Of a DNA stretch of 64,000 nucleotides, positions 26,640-38,319 are shown piece by piece. Numbering within the stretch: the first letter of the stretch is position 1; each line of letters opens with the position of its first letter. The DNA comes from Spirometra erinaceieuropaei. Taxonomy: Eukaryota; Platyhelminthes; Cestoda; Diphyllobothriidea; Diphyllobothriidae. A program made the position numbers and the translations under genes. Under the pieces are notes generated by a model. That model was not told where the DNA came from, searched no databases, and was given only the letters and a program-made list of their open reading frames with translations. The stretch covers positions 1,159,806 through 1,223,805 of the forward strand of contig CACRXP010000139.1 of the NCBI GenBank assembly GCA_902702965.1. The letters run 5' to 3'.

Positions 26640-27608
26640 GTTGCTGATGACACGATACCGTCGTCGTCATCGAACAGGATCAGGTGCTAACTTTCAAAGG
26701 ACGTCCTAACAGAGTCTTCCTCGAGATACAACTTACGATGGCGAAGGAGGAAATTAACCAGCTGGCCTTACTTGATGTGGCGGCCTAAAAACCGGTGTTC
26801 AGGAAAGCGAAGAACACGACTCAAATACTGAGCTTTAACAACAACCACCCAGCCATAAAAACAGTTTCGTAAGGCCGTTGTATCGGTTGTTGAGACGTAC
26901 TACAGTGAACCAGATGACAGGGTTGCCGAAGTCCAATATCTTCGAGGGGTTTTCGGAGAAAATGGTTACCCGCGCAACTTCGTCAACTGGTGCATTTGTA
27001 AACGAGACGATCGACAAAATCGTACCGATTCCAAATCCTGGCGAGCGATCCCGTACACCAAGAGCATCTCCGAGACCGTTAGTCGCCTTCTCGCACCACT
27101 CGGGGTTGGAGTTGCACACAAACCGGGGGCCATCATAAGGCGTCAGGTGATGAGGCCAAAAGACCCACTGCCACAGCTAGAAACATCTGGAGTCGTTTAC
27201 CGGATCTGGTGCAGTTGCGGACAAAGCAACTACGTCGGAGAAACTGCAAGACTGCTCCGGACGCGAATCGTCGAATACGTGGCAGCTGTACGGAGAAATG
27301 ACGCCAACTCTCAGGTCGCGGCTCTTTCAACGAGACTTGGCCACACATTAAGGTTCGATGAGACCCAAATTCTCGCGCGAGGGAATAATCGCGTGGGTCG
27401 CCAGTTGCTTGATTCATGGTTTACTAAACCTCAATCTATCAACAAGTGCAACGACATCCCCACTCCATATTCCGTGCTAAGGCATAGTCTGGCCAAAGTA
27501 ATTCACCACTTGGGGAGCGAGCAGGCCGGTGAGCCAGATGGCCGAGCAATCACCACACCAGCACCCAACACGAGCGATGAGATTGCATGTCAGCCATCAA
27601 GAAATTAG
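26640..27608 (+). pseudogene. Penelope-like element: RT remnant plus GIY-YIG endonuclease
   Basis: The best PLE copy in the window. An RT catalytic block reads VADDT at 26640-26654 (family motif (Y/F)VDDT). After a frame change, VVVIEQDQVLTFKGR runs to a stop near 26787. Then KPVFRKAKNTTQILSFNNNH and, from 26913, AEVQYLRGVFGENGYPRNF follow. The last frame stays open through the linker (ISETVSRLLAPLGVGVAHKP) into the GIY-YIG domain, which starts GVVYRIWCSCGQSNYVGETA at about 27190 and ends at 27608 in a polar tail. The YVGETA/RLLRTR segment carries the conserved Gly and Arg of the nuclease. At least one frameshift and two in-frame stops show it is dead. Such elements retrotranspose by target-primed reverse transcription, cutting with the GIY-YIG domain. 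Confidence 0.85.
27147..27608 (+). CDS. GIY-YIG endonuclease domain of the PLE (intact frame)
   Basis: A 153-codon open frame, the longest in the window with a recognisable domain. Residues about 15-35 hold the GIY-YIG core (VVYRIWCSCGQSNYVGET) with the Cys pair seen in flatworm PLEs. Residues 36-60 hold the Arg/Glu region, and residues about 95-115 the LLDSWFTKPQSINKCND segment. The ATG at 27147 is internal to the original polyprotein, so it is not a true start. Substitutions such as Glu-Tyr-Val in place of the usual Glu-His stretch suggest relaxed constraint. Expression is not expected. Confidence 0.6.
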   Translation: MMRPKDPLPQLETSGVVYRIWCSCGQSNYVGETARLLRTRIVEYVAAVRRNDANSQVAALSTRLGHTLRFDETQILARGNNRVGRQLLDSWFTKPQSINKCNDIPTPYSVLRHSLAKVIHHLGSEQAGEPDGRAITTPAPNTSDEIACQPSRN

Positions 27609-27834
27609 CGCACCAGAGTACAGCTATTCTCGATGAAGGAGAGAGCGGTCAATTACCCCATTAATGCGGTAGCATATTGACTGCATCCTATAAATACTGC
27701 AACTTCCTGTGCACGAGTCACCCGTTTCTTTGGTTCAAGTGAGAATCCGGACTTTAGACGACTAAAGTCCTTGTTCTAGCGATCGCTTCTACCTCTTGTC
27801 AACTAATTCCTGAAACTTGGAGCAATATTTCCCC

Positions 27835-28072
27835 GGAATGAATTTAAAGTAGGCATAGACAGCAAACTTTATTGGAGCCAGTAAATTTTGCGACTGCTTA
27901 TCAACTGCAGCCTGTTGTTGCCCAACACAGATAACAAGGGAGAAAGATACAGAGGTTTGAACTTTCACAGAGAAAATCAATGTAAGGCAGCAAGGTCATC
28001 GTATACTGAACGTAGACTAATCAATAAAAGGGTAAATTAAAAACGTAACATAGGAAAGAAAATGGGGAAGTT
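27835..28072 (-). repeat. Large inverted repeat, left arm
   Basis: The reverse complement of this arm matches 28348-28575 for about 230 bp at an estimated 85-90% identity. Matching blocks include TTCCCCATTTTCTTTCCTATG, ACCCTTTTATTGATT, GTCTACGTTCAG, GTTCAAACCTCTGTAT, GTTATCTGTGTTGGGCAAC, AGGCTGCAGTTGATAAGC and AATAAAGTTTGCTGTCTATG. The - strand frame 27789-27980 lies mostly in this arm, and part of it is mirrored in the right arm (sharing VQTSVSFSLVICVGQ), so it may be a coding remnant of the mother element. Confidence 0.9.
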
Positions 28073-28347
28073 GAGCACCTGCCTAAATGGTTTCTGAAGC
28101 AGGAGAATAAGATTCCATGATCTTCTGTTACAGAGCACCTCCTTGATAGCGGTCGTTTGGTTGACCCCAAAACATCTTTTCGAGTATGAGTTCGATCACG
28201 AAAAACTCGGCTGCTGTGCTATTTGGTGGCAGTTTATATACGGCGGGAAAAACCCGCCCTATGCAACTAGTTAGATCACGTGGTCAATCTCAGCTTGCCC
28301 TGGTAGATCTGGGCCCTTTTGATTTATGAAACCCCTCGGTGTGTTAA
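28073..28347. other. Spacer of the inverted repeat with TATA and hairpin
   Basis: A 275-bp centre between the two arms. It contains GTTTATATAC (28235-28244) directly followed by GGCGGG-AAAAA-CCCGCC, a perfect 6-bp hairpin (28245-28261). A TATA-like box abutting a GC hairpin could be a promoter of the parent element or of a foldback transposon. No coding frame is recognised in the spacer. Confidence 0.5.
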
Positions 28348-28575
28348 CTTCCCCATTTTCTTTCCTATGTTGCGTTTTCAAGTTACCCTTTTATTGATTT
28401 GTCTACGTTCAGCATACGATGACCTTGCAGCTTTACATTGATTTTCTCTGTGGAAGTTCAAACCTCTGTATCCTTCTCACTTGTTATCTGTGTTGGGCAA
28501 CGACAGGCTGCAGTTGATAAGCCGTCGCTTCAATAAAGTTTGCTGTCTATGCCTGCTGTAAATTTAATTCCTGGA
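28348..28575 (+). repeat. Large inverted repeat, right arm
   Basis: Counterpart of 27835-28072. Besides substitutions, it lacks about 14 bases present in the left arm (the AAAATTTACTGGCTCC part), so the two arms have diverged by indels. Similarity fades after CCTGGAACTC near 28579. Confidence 0.9.
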
Positions 28576-28696
28576 ACTCGCACCTTCGCTTGTATCGGCT
28601 GTTTGCACGTTGCTTATGTGACCTGGTGCATAATCACCAGTTTGCGATACCTACCACCGGATGCACGAGTCTGTTCTTAATAACATCCTAAAGAGT

Positions 28697-28842
28697 AAAG
28701 GACTTCCAATTCCGCAAACGGCTGGGACTTATTCGGATCAGCTTCCCACCATACCAAAGCCGCAACTCATGGGGAAATACGGCAACAGTCGAAGGCAAAT
28801 TATTAGCCCTACTTAGAGAAACACTACACCCGCCAGGAGGTA
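28697..28842 (+). CDS. Possible exon or element frame, unidentified
   Basis: An ATG-less open frame beginning near 28697 encodes about 48 residues (DFQFRKRLGLIRISF, then TVEGKLLALLRETLHPP). It ends at a good 5' splice-site match, CCAGGAG/GTAAATG, at 28841-28842. An upstream AG at 28699-28700 could be the acceptor. A second protein-like frame follows at 28920-29189. I do not recognise the protein. It lies just outside the inverted repeat, so it could belong to that element. Confidence 0.25.
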
Positions 28843-29529
28843 AATGCTAGAAAATACATTCTGAGGAGAGCCGACAAGTGCGTGGCTCTCAGGCTGACCG
28901 TAGTCGGCGGACGTTAAAAATGAGGTCACAAAAATCAATGCAAAACATCAACCCGGTGTCGATTGCCTTGTCTCCCTTCCCTGCCTATCACGGCAACTCC
29001 GCTTATTTTGACACCCTGGAAGATTTGTTCATTTTTGGCAACTCAGAAATCAACCAGCTAGAAAACGGGGCAGCTCTGGTTACCTGCAAGCTAAATCGAT
29101 GGAGATGGACTTCGAGGCGGCTGATTAGACCCGCTCCTCCAAGTGAGAACGCATTAAGGATGTATGCAAAAGAAAATCCTTTTTTGTAACTGATGTCAGC
29201 GTCTGCCCCGTCTCCCGATATAAGCTGTCATTATGTGGAGGAGACGTTACACGAATATCTGCATGCGCTTTTCGGGTTTCTGTGAAAGACGGACAAATTT
29301 CTCCACCTAAGTTCGTTTTATGTCCTCGCAGGCACAGATTACGCAACTGGGAAAGCAGTGTTTGGCAGTCACCGAGTCATAAAGTGCAACGCATTCTTCT
29401 CTTACAGCCATGGACAGCTCACGTTCTTCGTCACACCAAAACTCCATAGGACTGACTTCTGTGACTCCCCAAACGGGACATGAGCACAGGAGTCCCTACA
29501 ATACGAGTAGCCTTGGGCTAACTCCCAGT

Positions 29530-29700
29530 GGAATTAAGGTTAAGTTTAAGGTTGTGGTTGGGATTATGATAAGAAGTACTTTAAGGCTCGATTTAAAGTT
29601 GACGATAAAGCAAGTTGGAATGAAGTTTAAGGTTAAGGTAGGGGACACTGTTAACTGCAGAGCTAAGGCTTAGGGTAGGAGTAGGTTCAAGATTAGGAAA
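29530..29700 (+). repeat. Degenerate (GGTTAA/TTAGGG)-like hexamer tract
   Basis: The + strand shows repeated AAGGTTAAG, TTTAAGGTTGTGGTTGGG, TTTAAGGTTAAGGTAGGG and GCTTAGGGTAGGAGTAGG, a low-complexity G/T/A pattern built on a TTAGGG-like hexamer. It could be an ancient interstitial telomere-like or satellite tract, too decayed to count units. Confidence 0.4.
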
Positions 29701-30029
29701 ACGTTTTAGTTTTATAATAGAGTTGTTTTTGGGATTAGAAGAGAGGAATATTTCGCCCTTTCCGGAATTATGCGCATGTCCACCGTTATTACTCGGGCGG
29801 GATGTACCTATTCTCATGTTTTATTAGGGTGGTCACACATGTCGGTTCCCCCCGAAACTTCACGCCTTCCAAGCCGGCAGAACGTAACGTCAACGGCAAC
29901 ATTTCGGTCTAAGATTAATACAACGACCTGTTGACAACGGTGGTTTTCTTTGCCGAACGGTGGATGAATCGCTCCAGAATTCGAAGTTAACCCTCTAACT
30001 GCACCTGCGACCTCGGTGCACAAAAGTAC

Positions 30030-33000
30030 TCATTAACTCAAACACTATAATAGTAAATACGTCTGAATGTAGATTAAAAAGTATCCATAGCAAGAATATC
30101 AGTCTGTGACGATTATAAGCCATCACGGAGGACAGCGACGGGGCCATATTAAAGCTGGACCGGCGGAACTAAGAGATTCTTTCCATAACACTGCATGCGC
30201 CTTAAACCAAACTTGCACCCTTTATTCAAATATTGTCGTGCAACGTCATTTCATCCATTTTTCCCAACTTTTAAGGCATGGTTAACAGCCACATACAGCA
30301 CTCTCAATGTTATGTTTTACGAATATTCAGATTCCACGACTTTTTGGTAATAATGGGACAAGCAATACTTTAAATGTCTAGTGACCGTCAAGTTCGCTTC
30401 TCCCCCGTACTAACTAGACCAAAATGAACTGTATAGAACATTAGTCTTCTACCACGGAAGTTTTGCTTACTGCTTTCAGGCTAGTTACAGTCCATGAAGA
30501 CAGACAGTGCCTGGATGAAATCCGCTTAAATGCTATACGCTATGGTTTTTGTGGCTCTAGCTAGGTGTTATTAGGTCCTGATGATATCTGTTTCCAGAGG
30601 CTTAATCGGCTTTATCCTTTTTGACCCAACTGTCATCCACACCAATTACGACGCCAGAAGCTTCATATCCCAAAAAATTCACTCTCCGTCTCTAACGTCT
30701 GCGTCCCAGAGGTTTGAAAGCTCATCTGTCTTGTCGATCTTAGCGCAGTCTTGCCACCTACTTCTAGTCAAGTGTAGGCTAGAATCATTCTCTGTCAACT
30801 TTAGAAACGTGCGCTAGTTAAAACGCTTCTTTAAGTGTGTTTTCCTCTCGTGTTGTTTTTGACTTTTGCTGTGGTTTTATCATGATTTCCATAGCCTTTT
30901 TCCATCAGTTACCCCCCCTTCCGCCATAGCTGTCTTACCAACTGGATTCCTCCTGGTGTGTGGCAAAAAAGTGTCCCCGTTCCGTATTTACTTGTCGGCG
31001 AGATCACTCCGTGCAGCCCTGATATATTAAAAAATTATTTCCCTCTTGTTGTCATATACAAATTGCCTGTAAACTATCTGGTTGTCAAGTGAGCAGAAAG
31101 CATTTTCATTGCCAAGCTCATAATGACTAATGTTGACCTCGGTGTAAAAGCGAGCTGAACTACCTTAGTTTCTGTGTATTGCGCAAAATCCACCATACGT
31201 ATTCTTGGTTCTTGTGTTTCCTCTCAAGCACTATGCTTGTACAGCCTTTGTAACTGCATTGCTCTTTGTCATAGTATATATGGCTGGCTCACACGCTGTT
31301 AGCTTAGTATCAGTTACCAGATGAAAATTCCTATGAATGAGTTCAATGATTATAATGCATTTTCAGTCACAGAATTTAACCTGACCCCTTCACCGCTTTC
31401 AGTCAACTCACTGCCATCCTTTTATCACCCATTGTTAGACTATAATTTGGCTCAAGCTTTACTCTTACCCATTGTCCCAAATGTTTCTCCCCCTTAGACG
31501 GCGAACGGTTGTTCGTTCCCAGTCATCGGTAGGGCAGGTTCGTATCTTCGGTTAACCAGTGGTAAAACGCCATTGGTCTATTTGTTGAGACTGCCCACAG
31601 CTGCCCTGTTTCCTGTCGTCTTTCGAAAATTCAGTTATCTGTAATTCCTCCTCACATGGTGGAAATAAATTTTGGGGCTCACAGCCTATCAGGCAAACTC
31701 GAATTATTTTTATGCCTGACTGATTTCAGTTGCACTCCTGGAGGATTCAACTTCACAGATGTCGTAATCTATTTACGTAAGCACAAGTTATATTTTCTGC
31801 CTAAAGGATACACGCTGCGAGTTAAGTGAACTCATAAATGATGTCATAACTTGATCCACAAGCTGATACTAACGTGATTGGGGGAAACTCACACTTTGTC
31901 TCACCGCACCAAAAGCGGATATTTTACTTCTGCAACGACTTTTTACATCCAACTACGACAAACAAGTTTCGCTCAACACCCGTGCAAATGGAGGGCGTCC
32001 AATTTGTGTAGTACACCATACACTGGTAAATGATGTTCAGTGCAGTTCTTTTGAACGTAGTTTTCGGTCACACAATTACACCGCCGCCCTAAACATGTTT
32101 ACTTGATTTAATGAAAATTAATCACGCGGTCTCATTCTATCTCAGTGGCTATGAGGATTCGGTTTGTTTAAAACCTGTTTGCACAGCACAATTCTCCTAG
32201 ATCTGCTAAAAATGGTTCTCTGATTAGCCAATCGGATCTGCCTGATCGACTATTTCTCGTCCTTTGCACGTAGTTATAAATGACAATTAGTTAAGCAAAA
32301 AGTACAAGTACGTCTGGAAATCAAAACTTTGTTGCGTCATTTATAAGTGTACGTTATCGGGTACTACTACATGGCGCAATGCGAATAACATAAAGTGACC
32401 TAACTCACAAAATGAGACTCTATTTGAATACGTTAAACCGCATAACTTGGGGCGATTAATTTGCTATTGTTTCTTTATTATTTGTCGTGGTATCGCCATT
32501 TCCTTCTTTGCTGTCAGTTGTCCTAGTTCTTATGTAACTGATTCGCCATGAAGTTGTTTTTTGACTTAATAGGTTTCGATAAAATATATTATTTCTAAGC
32601 CAGTAAATAATGCATTTTAAACCAAACCACGTCTTCTTCTAAAAATTCAGCCGTTTCTCTAAAGCAGTAAGACTTTCGGAGATGCGGGGTAGGTGTTTCG
32701 TGCATTACAAGAGTTTTAGTGTGCAGTTCACGACCTTCCAATAGGTCACGAAATGTATTTTGGTAAAAAGACTCATCGTCACGATTGCACCCATTGGCAC
32801 TCCCAAACTCTCGTAAAATTGTGAATGCAATTCCCAATCACCGAATGATCGGCTAATCAGTCTGTCTCAAAATTGAAAAGACGTGCCACTGGCGCCTCAG
32901 TCCTCAATTCTTAATTATAGTCCGAGTTTGCCGAATATAATCTGGATAAAACCATTCATGTTCAGGCCGCGGATCTATACAAGATATCTATCTGGTTTCT

Positions 33001-34600
33001 TGGGGTTTCAGTGAAAAACTGATTACTATAAACCTTACGGTTTAAGTATTCAATACTATGATTTGCAAGTTGTTGCATTTGTGTTTGTCCTAACCCCAGT
33101 GCAGTCAAATATTTGGGTAACACTTTGCTTTAGTTCTCTTACTGCTGTAGGTCGCAATATCTAGGGGCTCATCTCATTGACTCACACTCAATATTTCCAG
33201 CAGTGTTCTAGTTCTCAATTGTGAATGGGGGAGTATGTCTGAAATTATTGCGCGAACTCTAACCAAAGTAGAGGGAACGTAAATTACTAGTTGAGCTCCC
33301 ATTTATTTAGCTGTTAAAGATAACCTCCCTTCAGGATTTACGCTGTTCAAACTCCGCCGTATGGCATTCTCTTCTGTTTTAACTCGTCATTCGTTTCACT
33401 TCGGCGCTTAGTTTGAGCGCTAGCTGTAGGTGGTACCAAACTGTGCCGACCCACCGCAGACAAAAGCGCATTTCCCATGCAATGACTTACGCCCAGAAGT
33501 GTAAATAAACCTGCATCTTCATCCGTACAATTGGGCCATGAGTGAATGAACCTGAAAATTGCCGCGAACGGTTACAGGGTTCATTGAAGCAGCACTTGCT
33601 GGCTTTGCGCTTTTGCCTAATCTTTGCGGCTGGTCCAGTTAACATTCGAAATTCGGATCGGCCGGGTTTTCTTGATTCGGAATTTTGCCTCAAGGGACGA
33701 TTAAGTTGCATTTCGATTTCTCCCCGGAGGTTCATTTAATGTCCTTTCCAAAACAGTGTTGAATTAATCACAGTTTTACGATTTGCAGAAACTTAGGTTT
33801 CTAGTTCCTAAATCGGTGACATCCTAAGATACGGCTACTACTTTCTTTCATCCTTTCCCAGCGGTAAAACCAAAGGTCGTTATTGCTGATTCACACATTT
33901 CGAGCTTCTCTTCTGTGGCTAAAAATTTGGCAATAAGTCAGGAAAATACACTGTCAGATGTATGACATAGCAGCTATTTACTATTTTCAAGTAAAAACTG
34001 TATAGCTAAGTAGCGCGTCAGGTGGAAGATTTTCGAAAGCACTTTTTCTCGAATCCGTGATTTGCATTATGCGAGGGCATGTCTGAAGCACTGTAGATCA
34101 ATTCTGAGCTGTCACTTACGCTGTCGTTGGACGTTTACTTTATTTAAGCATACAATTTGCGCCTACAAGCTATTTCTTTATAGGGAAGATATTTCGAGCT
34201 TCATTGTTAAAAAGGGTGCACTTCCCTTTGCTAATTAAATATCCATTCTATTTCCCCCTTTAATAAGCCTAAAAGAATCGCTTCGTCTTTTGTAGTATTA
34301 TTTGTGGAGCAGATATGAATTTCAGTAAAATCAACGGACGTAGACAGCTTCAGCCCCCTCGGAAATCCATCATTGCGTCCAGCCGTTTCAGTTTAGCCTT
34401 CTTAAAATTCGAAACCTTCCGGATCTTAGGTACTCTTAATGATAAAATCCAAAATATTTTCCTGTAAAATGCGGTCATAATATTATCTAAAAATTATTTA
34501 CCTTACCATATGTTTTAATCACAGGTTTGAACCGACATTACCTGGAGCACTCGCAGTAAAAGAACGAATACTTTCATGCATGTTTTTTTATGGAATATAT
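30030..34600. other. Non-coding stretch, nothing recognised
   Basis: About 4.5 kb of AT-rich DNA without supported genes. 31500-31620 has a B-box-like GGTTCGTATC near 31534 but no matching A box. 33.42-33.76 kb is slightly GC-richer, with opposing 65- and 82-codon frames of no known kind. Confidence 0.4.
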
Positions 34601-34619
34601 TTGGATTTAGAAGGGTATC

Positions 34620-34860
34620 GAAAATCAATGAAAGGAATGCACTGATTAAGTAGTCCTATTTCGAGGAAGGTAATTTTTGCCGGCTGCCGAAAAGAACTTC
34701 ATTCAAAAGTCGGCATCCTGAAGAAACTGACATATATTGGGATTGTGTTGCGCGATAGTTGGTGTTACAACCCCTCTTAAGTAATCTTTTCGAGTCGAAA
34801 ACGCATTTGAGAATTTCTATTAACATTTCATGAGCTAGCACATCTACTGCAGGTGCTTCG
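34620..34860 (-). repeat. Dispersed repeat family C fragment
   Basis: The reverse complement reads GTAGATGTGCTAGCTCATGAAATG, AAATGCGTTTTCGACTCGAAAAG, TTGTAACACCAACTATCGCGC, AATCCCAATATATGTC and GGATGCCGACTTTTGAATG. This matches the 5' part of the 37.0-kb copy (GTAGATGTGCTAACTCATGAAATG and so on). About 240 bp are preserved. Confidence 0.7.
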
Positions 34861-36590
34861 AGTGTACCATAATACGATTTATAAGCACAAGCCCGCGAAA
34901 AATGTGTTTTCGTTCTTCGTCGTATTCACATGGGAACTCTTTTGAGGGCATGCAGTGTAAACATGTGTTCTATTTTTTTAAACTTCTTTCCTTTCTAAGC
35001 CCCGAGTTAGAAGCTTACTTTCGCCTGCGTTAGCAAAGTGGGCTTAAGCCGTCCGCTGCAGGAAAACTTTCCTCGCACACACTTAATAGACCATAACTTT
35101 TAACAGTTGTGGATATCTGATAAATTCAGGTGCTAGTAAATATTTGCAACCTAAAATACTACCACCAACAAACATCCTCAACAGAAATATGGTGATGAAT
35201 AGTATGAAGTACATCTTCGAATCAAACCGTGTTCATTGCTACCAATAGAATAAAGTAATTTTATGGGAAACCTCTACGACTCATAGATCAAAAGAAGCCT
35301 TATTTAAGTTGCCCCACTTGCTTTTCAGAATTACCTTTACGGCAGGCAACTGTTTTGCATGCGCATTTAGAAGCAGTAGCGTTTCACTGTTTCAGTTTAA
35401 TCGGATATCTGTCCGACCCTTCTAAGCGATCTCACCTCTACATAGGTGAAGCAAGCTTAGGTGATTATGCGTTTATTTTGTATATTTTTCCAGAAGCAGC
35501 GTGTTCCGCCACTCTTTTGTCGGAATCCATACTTAGGAAGGGTTTCTACATTTTGCATATAACTCTCCTGTTAAAACTGTCTAATGAGTAATCACCTACG
35601 GGCATCCCGGTTCGTGTCGGTGGACTACCATACAAGAATACATAATGGCTGCGAGTAAGTTTCTGCAAAGTTCCGACGATAAGATTGCGCAAAATTTTCT
35701 CCAGCGCATGCATCTTCTTCGCTTCTTACAGGTAGTACATGGTATATTTTCGATCATAAAGAGGGTGTTCATTTTGGTTTTGTTAGGACGACATATTTAC
35801 GCGCCTAAGGACTTGATAGGGGCCAATGATTATTTGTAGGCCTCCTAGTGTTAACTTAACGCTACTTTGGCCGAATTTTTCGAGAAATTACTTTCAGCCC
35901 TAGATGGATGCAGCAGCACAATTGTGTTTTCTAACCTTATCAGAAAAAATGCTACTTCTGCAGCAGGTGATCAGGTGAGTTCGAAGTTTTGATGATGGAG
36001 CGGCCTGTTGATTGAGAGTTTCAGTGAAATAGCAAAACTTATTCTCTTTGCAAATATCTCAAGATTTTCCTTTCCGACGGCCTATCCCGCTGCCAAGAAA
36101 ATTAAAATGCGTTTGATGAATTCACATTTTTCTACAAAGAAAATTTAATGCGAAGGCAATCTTTACTCTCACGCACATATAATTCTAGTATTTGGCTTCA
36201 AAGGAGTTGTCAACAAAGAACCGGGAGCATTAACTTTCAACTCTCGTTTTCTTAGTTCTAAATCCTTTCAGTAAGCATTGTGTAAGTAAATAGATACATT
36301 CTTTGACATTTTGTGTTGATGTTTATACCAGTGCTAGTCGAAGAATTATTCAGACTGAATGTTATGGTTCGTTACATTTGCACACAAATTGGATTGGTGT
36401 CTCGATATGGTAAGTATCGCTTGCAAAGAATAATCTCTACGGCCGCATGGTGAGTAAATAAACAATATAGACATAAGGTGAGGGGTTTTACAATGTTGCA
36501 AACTATGCTCAAAAGCCTGTAATAGGTGATGTTTTCATTTCCTTTTTCCACATCGGAATTTTTCTGGTCCGTCACCTCGTTACCTGTTAG

Positions 36591-36935
36591 GTGGCTTACT
36601 CGCCATGTCTGCCAAACAGAACGCAGCCATTTCGCGCTGAGATGCAAATCCTATCGGTGTGCGTCTACCCCGGTGTGAGCGCATACTTGACCTGCGCCGA
36701 CAAAAACCAACTGATGGGGAGCCGCAGGTGGAGCGTGAATTATGCCACGACGCTGACTCACCGACTCCAACGTACCTGTGGGAGCGAGTACGACCTGTAC
36801 ATACGTATGCGGCCGCGGTGTTTGTTGGGAGAGTTGCTAGCTGTTTGCGGAATGAATAAACCCGAACCTGCCGCCGTCAGAAGCACGCCTACCTTTGTAG
36901 TTCAAATCCGACATACTGGTTGTAGTTGGCCGCTG
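36591..36935 (+). other. GC-richer block with the longest frame of the window
   Basis: A 159-codon frame (36591-37070) starts in a GC-richer block and runs on into the family C repeat at about 37005, so its C-terminus is repeat-derived. The N-terminal 110 residues have no motif I recognise. Other frames across the block are also open (36659-36859), which argues for composition rather than coding. It may be a 5' extension of the repeat. Confidence 0.25.
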
Positions 36936-37004
36936 CAGCAATTTAACTTTTGCCCACTAAAAAATTCATTCGGCAGGTCTTTGTCAAAAAGGCGACTATT
37001 TACA

Positions 37005-37740
37005 GTAGATGTGCTAACTCATGAAATGTCAACCAAAATTTCGAAATGCGTTCTCGTTTCGAAAAGATAAATTAAGTAGTGTTGTAAAACTAATCATGAT
37101 GCAGTATAAATCTATAATGCTCCAGTTACCTCAGGGTGTCGGCTTTCGAAACAACTTATTTTCGGCTGCATGCAAGATCTATCATCTGTAAAAAATGACT
37201 ACTTAAGTAGCATGCAATTTTCTCATTGATTTTCGATGCCTTTGGAAATTCAATTATATTTCATGGAAAACATGCATAAAAATATTCATTCTTTTACTTA
37301 TTTGGTAGAAAATCACGTCTTCTTCCCATTTCATACTCAAAAGAAGAGTATAATTCGGTTTTAAAAAACTTTTCTAATTCCCGAATAATTTTGAACCCGA
37401 CTTGCTGTTACACTTGCATTCAGGGTTTCGAAACTACAAGCTGTATATTTTCCGTGTACAGGAAACCATGCATTTCTCTACGGTGTTAAGGGGAAACCAT
37501 ATGAGGTTCGTAAAATTAAGCAGTAGATTTGAGCAATATTGTTAACTTTACAAGCCACATTCTTAAATGCAGATACATGCCGTTTCATGAACGGCCATTT
37601 AACGGTATTAAAAAATCTCGCAATTGGAAACTTTTTTAAGACATTTACTGTACTTAGTAGTAGTCACTATGCTTGGATTGTCGATCAATATTTTGCTTGT
37701 AGAAAGTTTTCAGAATGTACCCGAAATTAGTCAACCGGTA
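37005..37740 (+). repeat. Dispersed repeat family C, longest copy
   Basis: The fullest copy, about 0.73 kb. It includes the perfect 12-bp palindrome CTACTTAAGTAG (37199-37210), the TTGATTTTCGATGCC block, TTTTACTTATTTGGTAGAAAATCA, GGGTTTCGAAACTACAAGC and CATATGAGGTTCGTAAAATT. It aligns with 16510-17180, 10735-11125, 11345-11720 (reverse) and 34620-34860 (reverse). Confidence 0.75.
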
Positions 37741-38319
37741 ATTGCCAACACTGTTCATTAGGGTCCTGCATTGCTGTCACAAATCCGGACTTTTAGGATT
37801 ACGTTGGCAACGTACGCTAAAAAAACATATTAAGCTGGCACTTCTGTCTGGTCATTCTGTCAACACCGGTAATAACCAAAAGTGTATGCTGACTATTCGC
37901 CAAATTTTAATGGGCTGAATTTCTTGGCAATCAGAACATACAGTAAATTTAATATTTGTATAATTACAGTGATTTTCTTTTTATGGTACATAACGGGACG
38001 CTTGCCGTGTGTTTTCTAGAGTAACTCTAGATTTCCAAATGAATTATATACGTTATCGGAGGTTCATGAATGAACTTGAAATCATGTCGTATGAACCTGC
38101 TGTCATCTATAAACACGTAAGGCCAGATGAAATGCGCCAAGTGAGCACTTAATATACCAGCAAGCTACCTCTCATGAAAAAACGTCCAACTACTTGGCAC
38201 GATTAAACACAGTTTAGGGTCCGTTTCGACCTACTGCTAATAAATCGATATGCTTGTAGTTCATGTGGGATGATTCTCTGAAGAAGTTCATAAATCGCTG
38301 TCTACTTGTTTGCTCCGCC

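Noticed and set aside
31500..31620. tRNA or SINE with B box GGTTCGTATC
   Set aside because: No A box at the right distance on either strand.
36591..37070. 159-codon ORF as a gene
   Set aside because: Its last 20 codons lie in a dispersed repeat and other frames are open too, so composition explains it.
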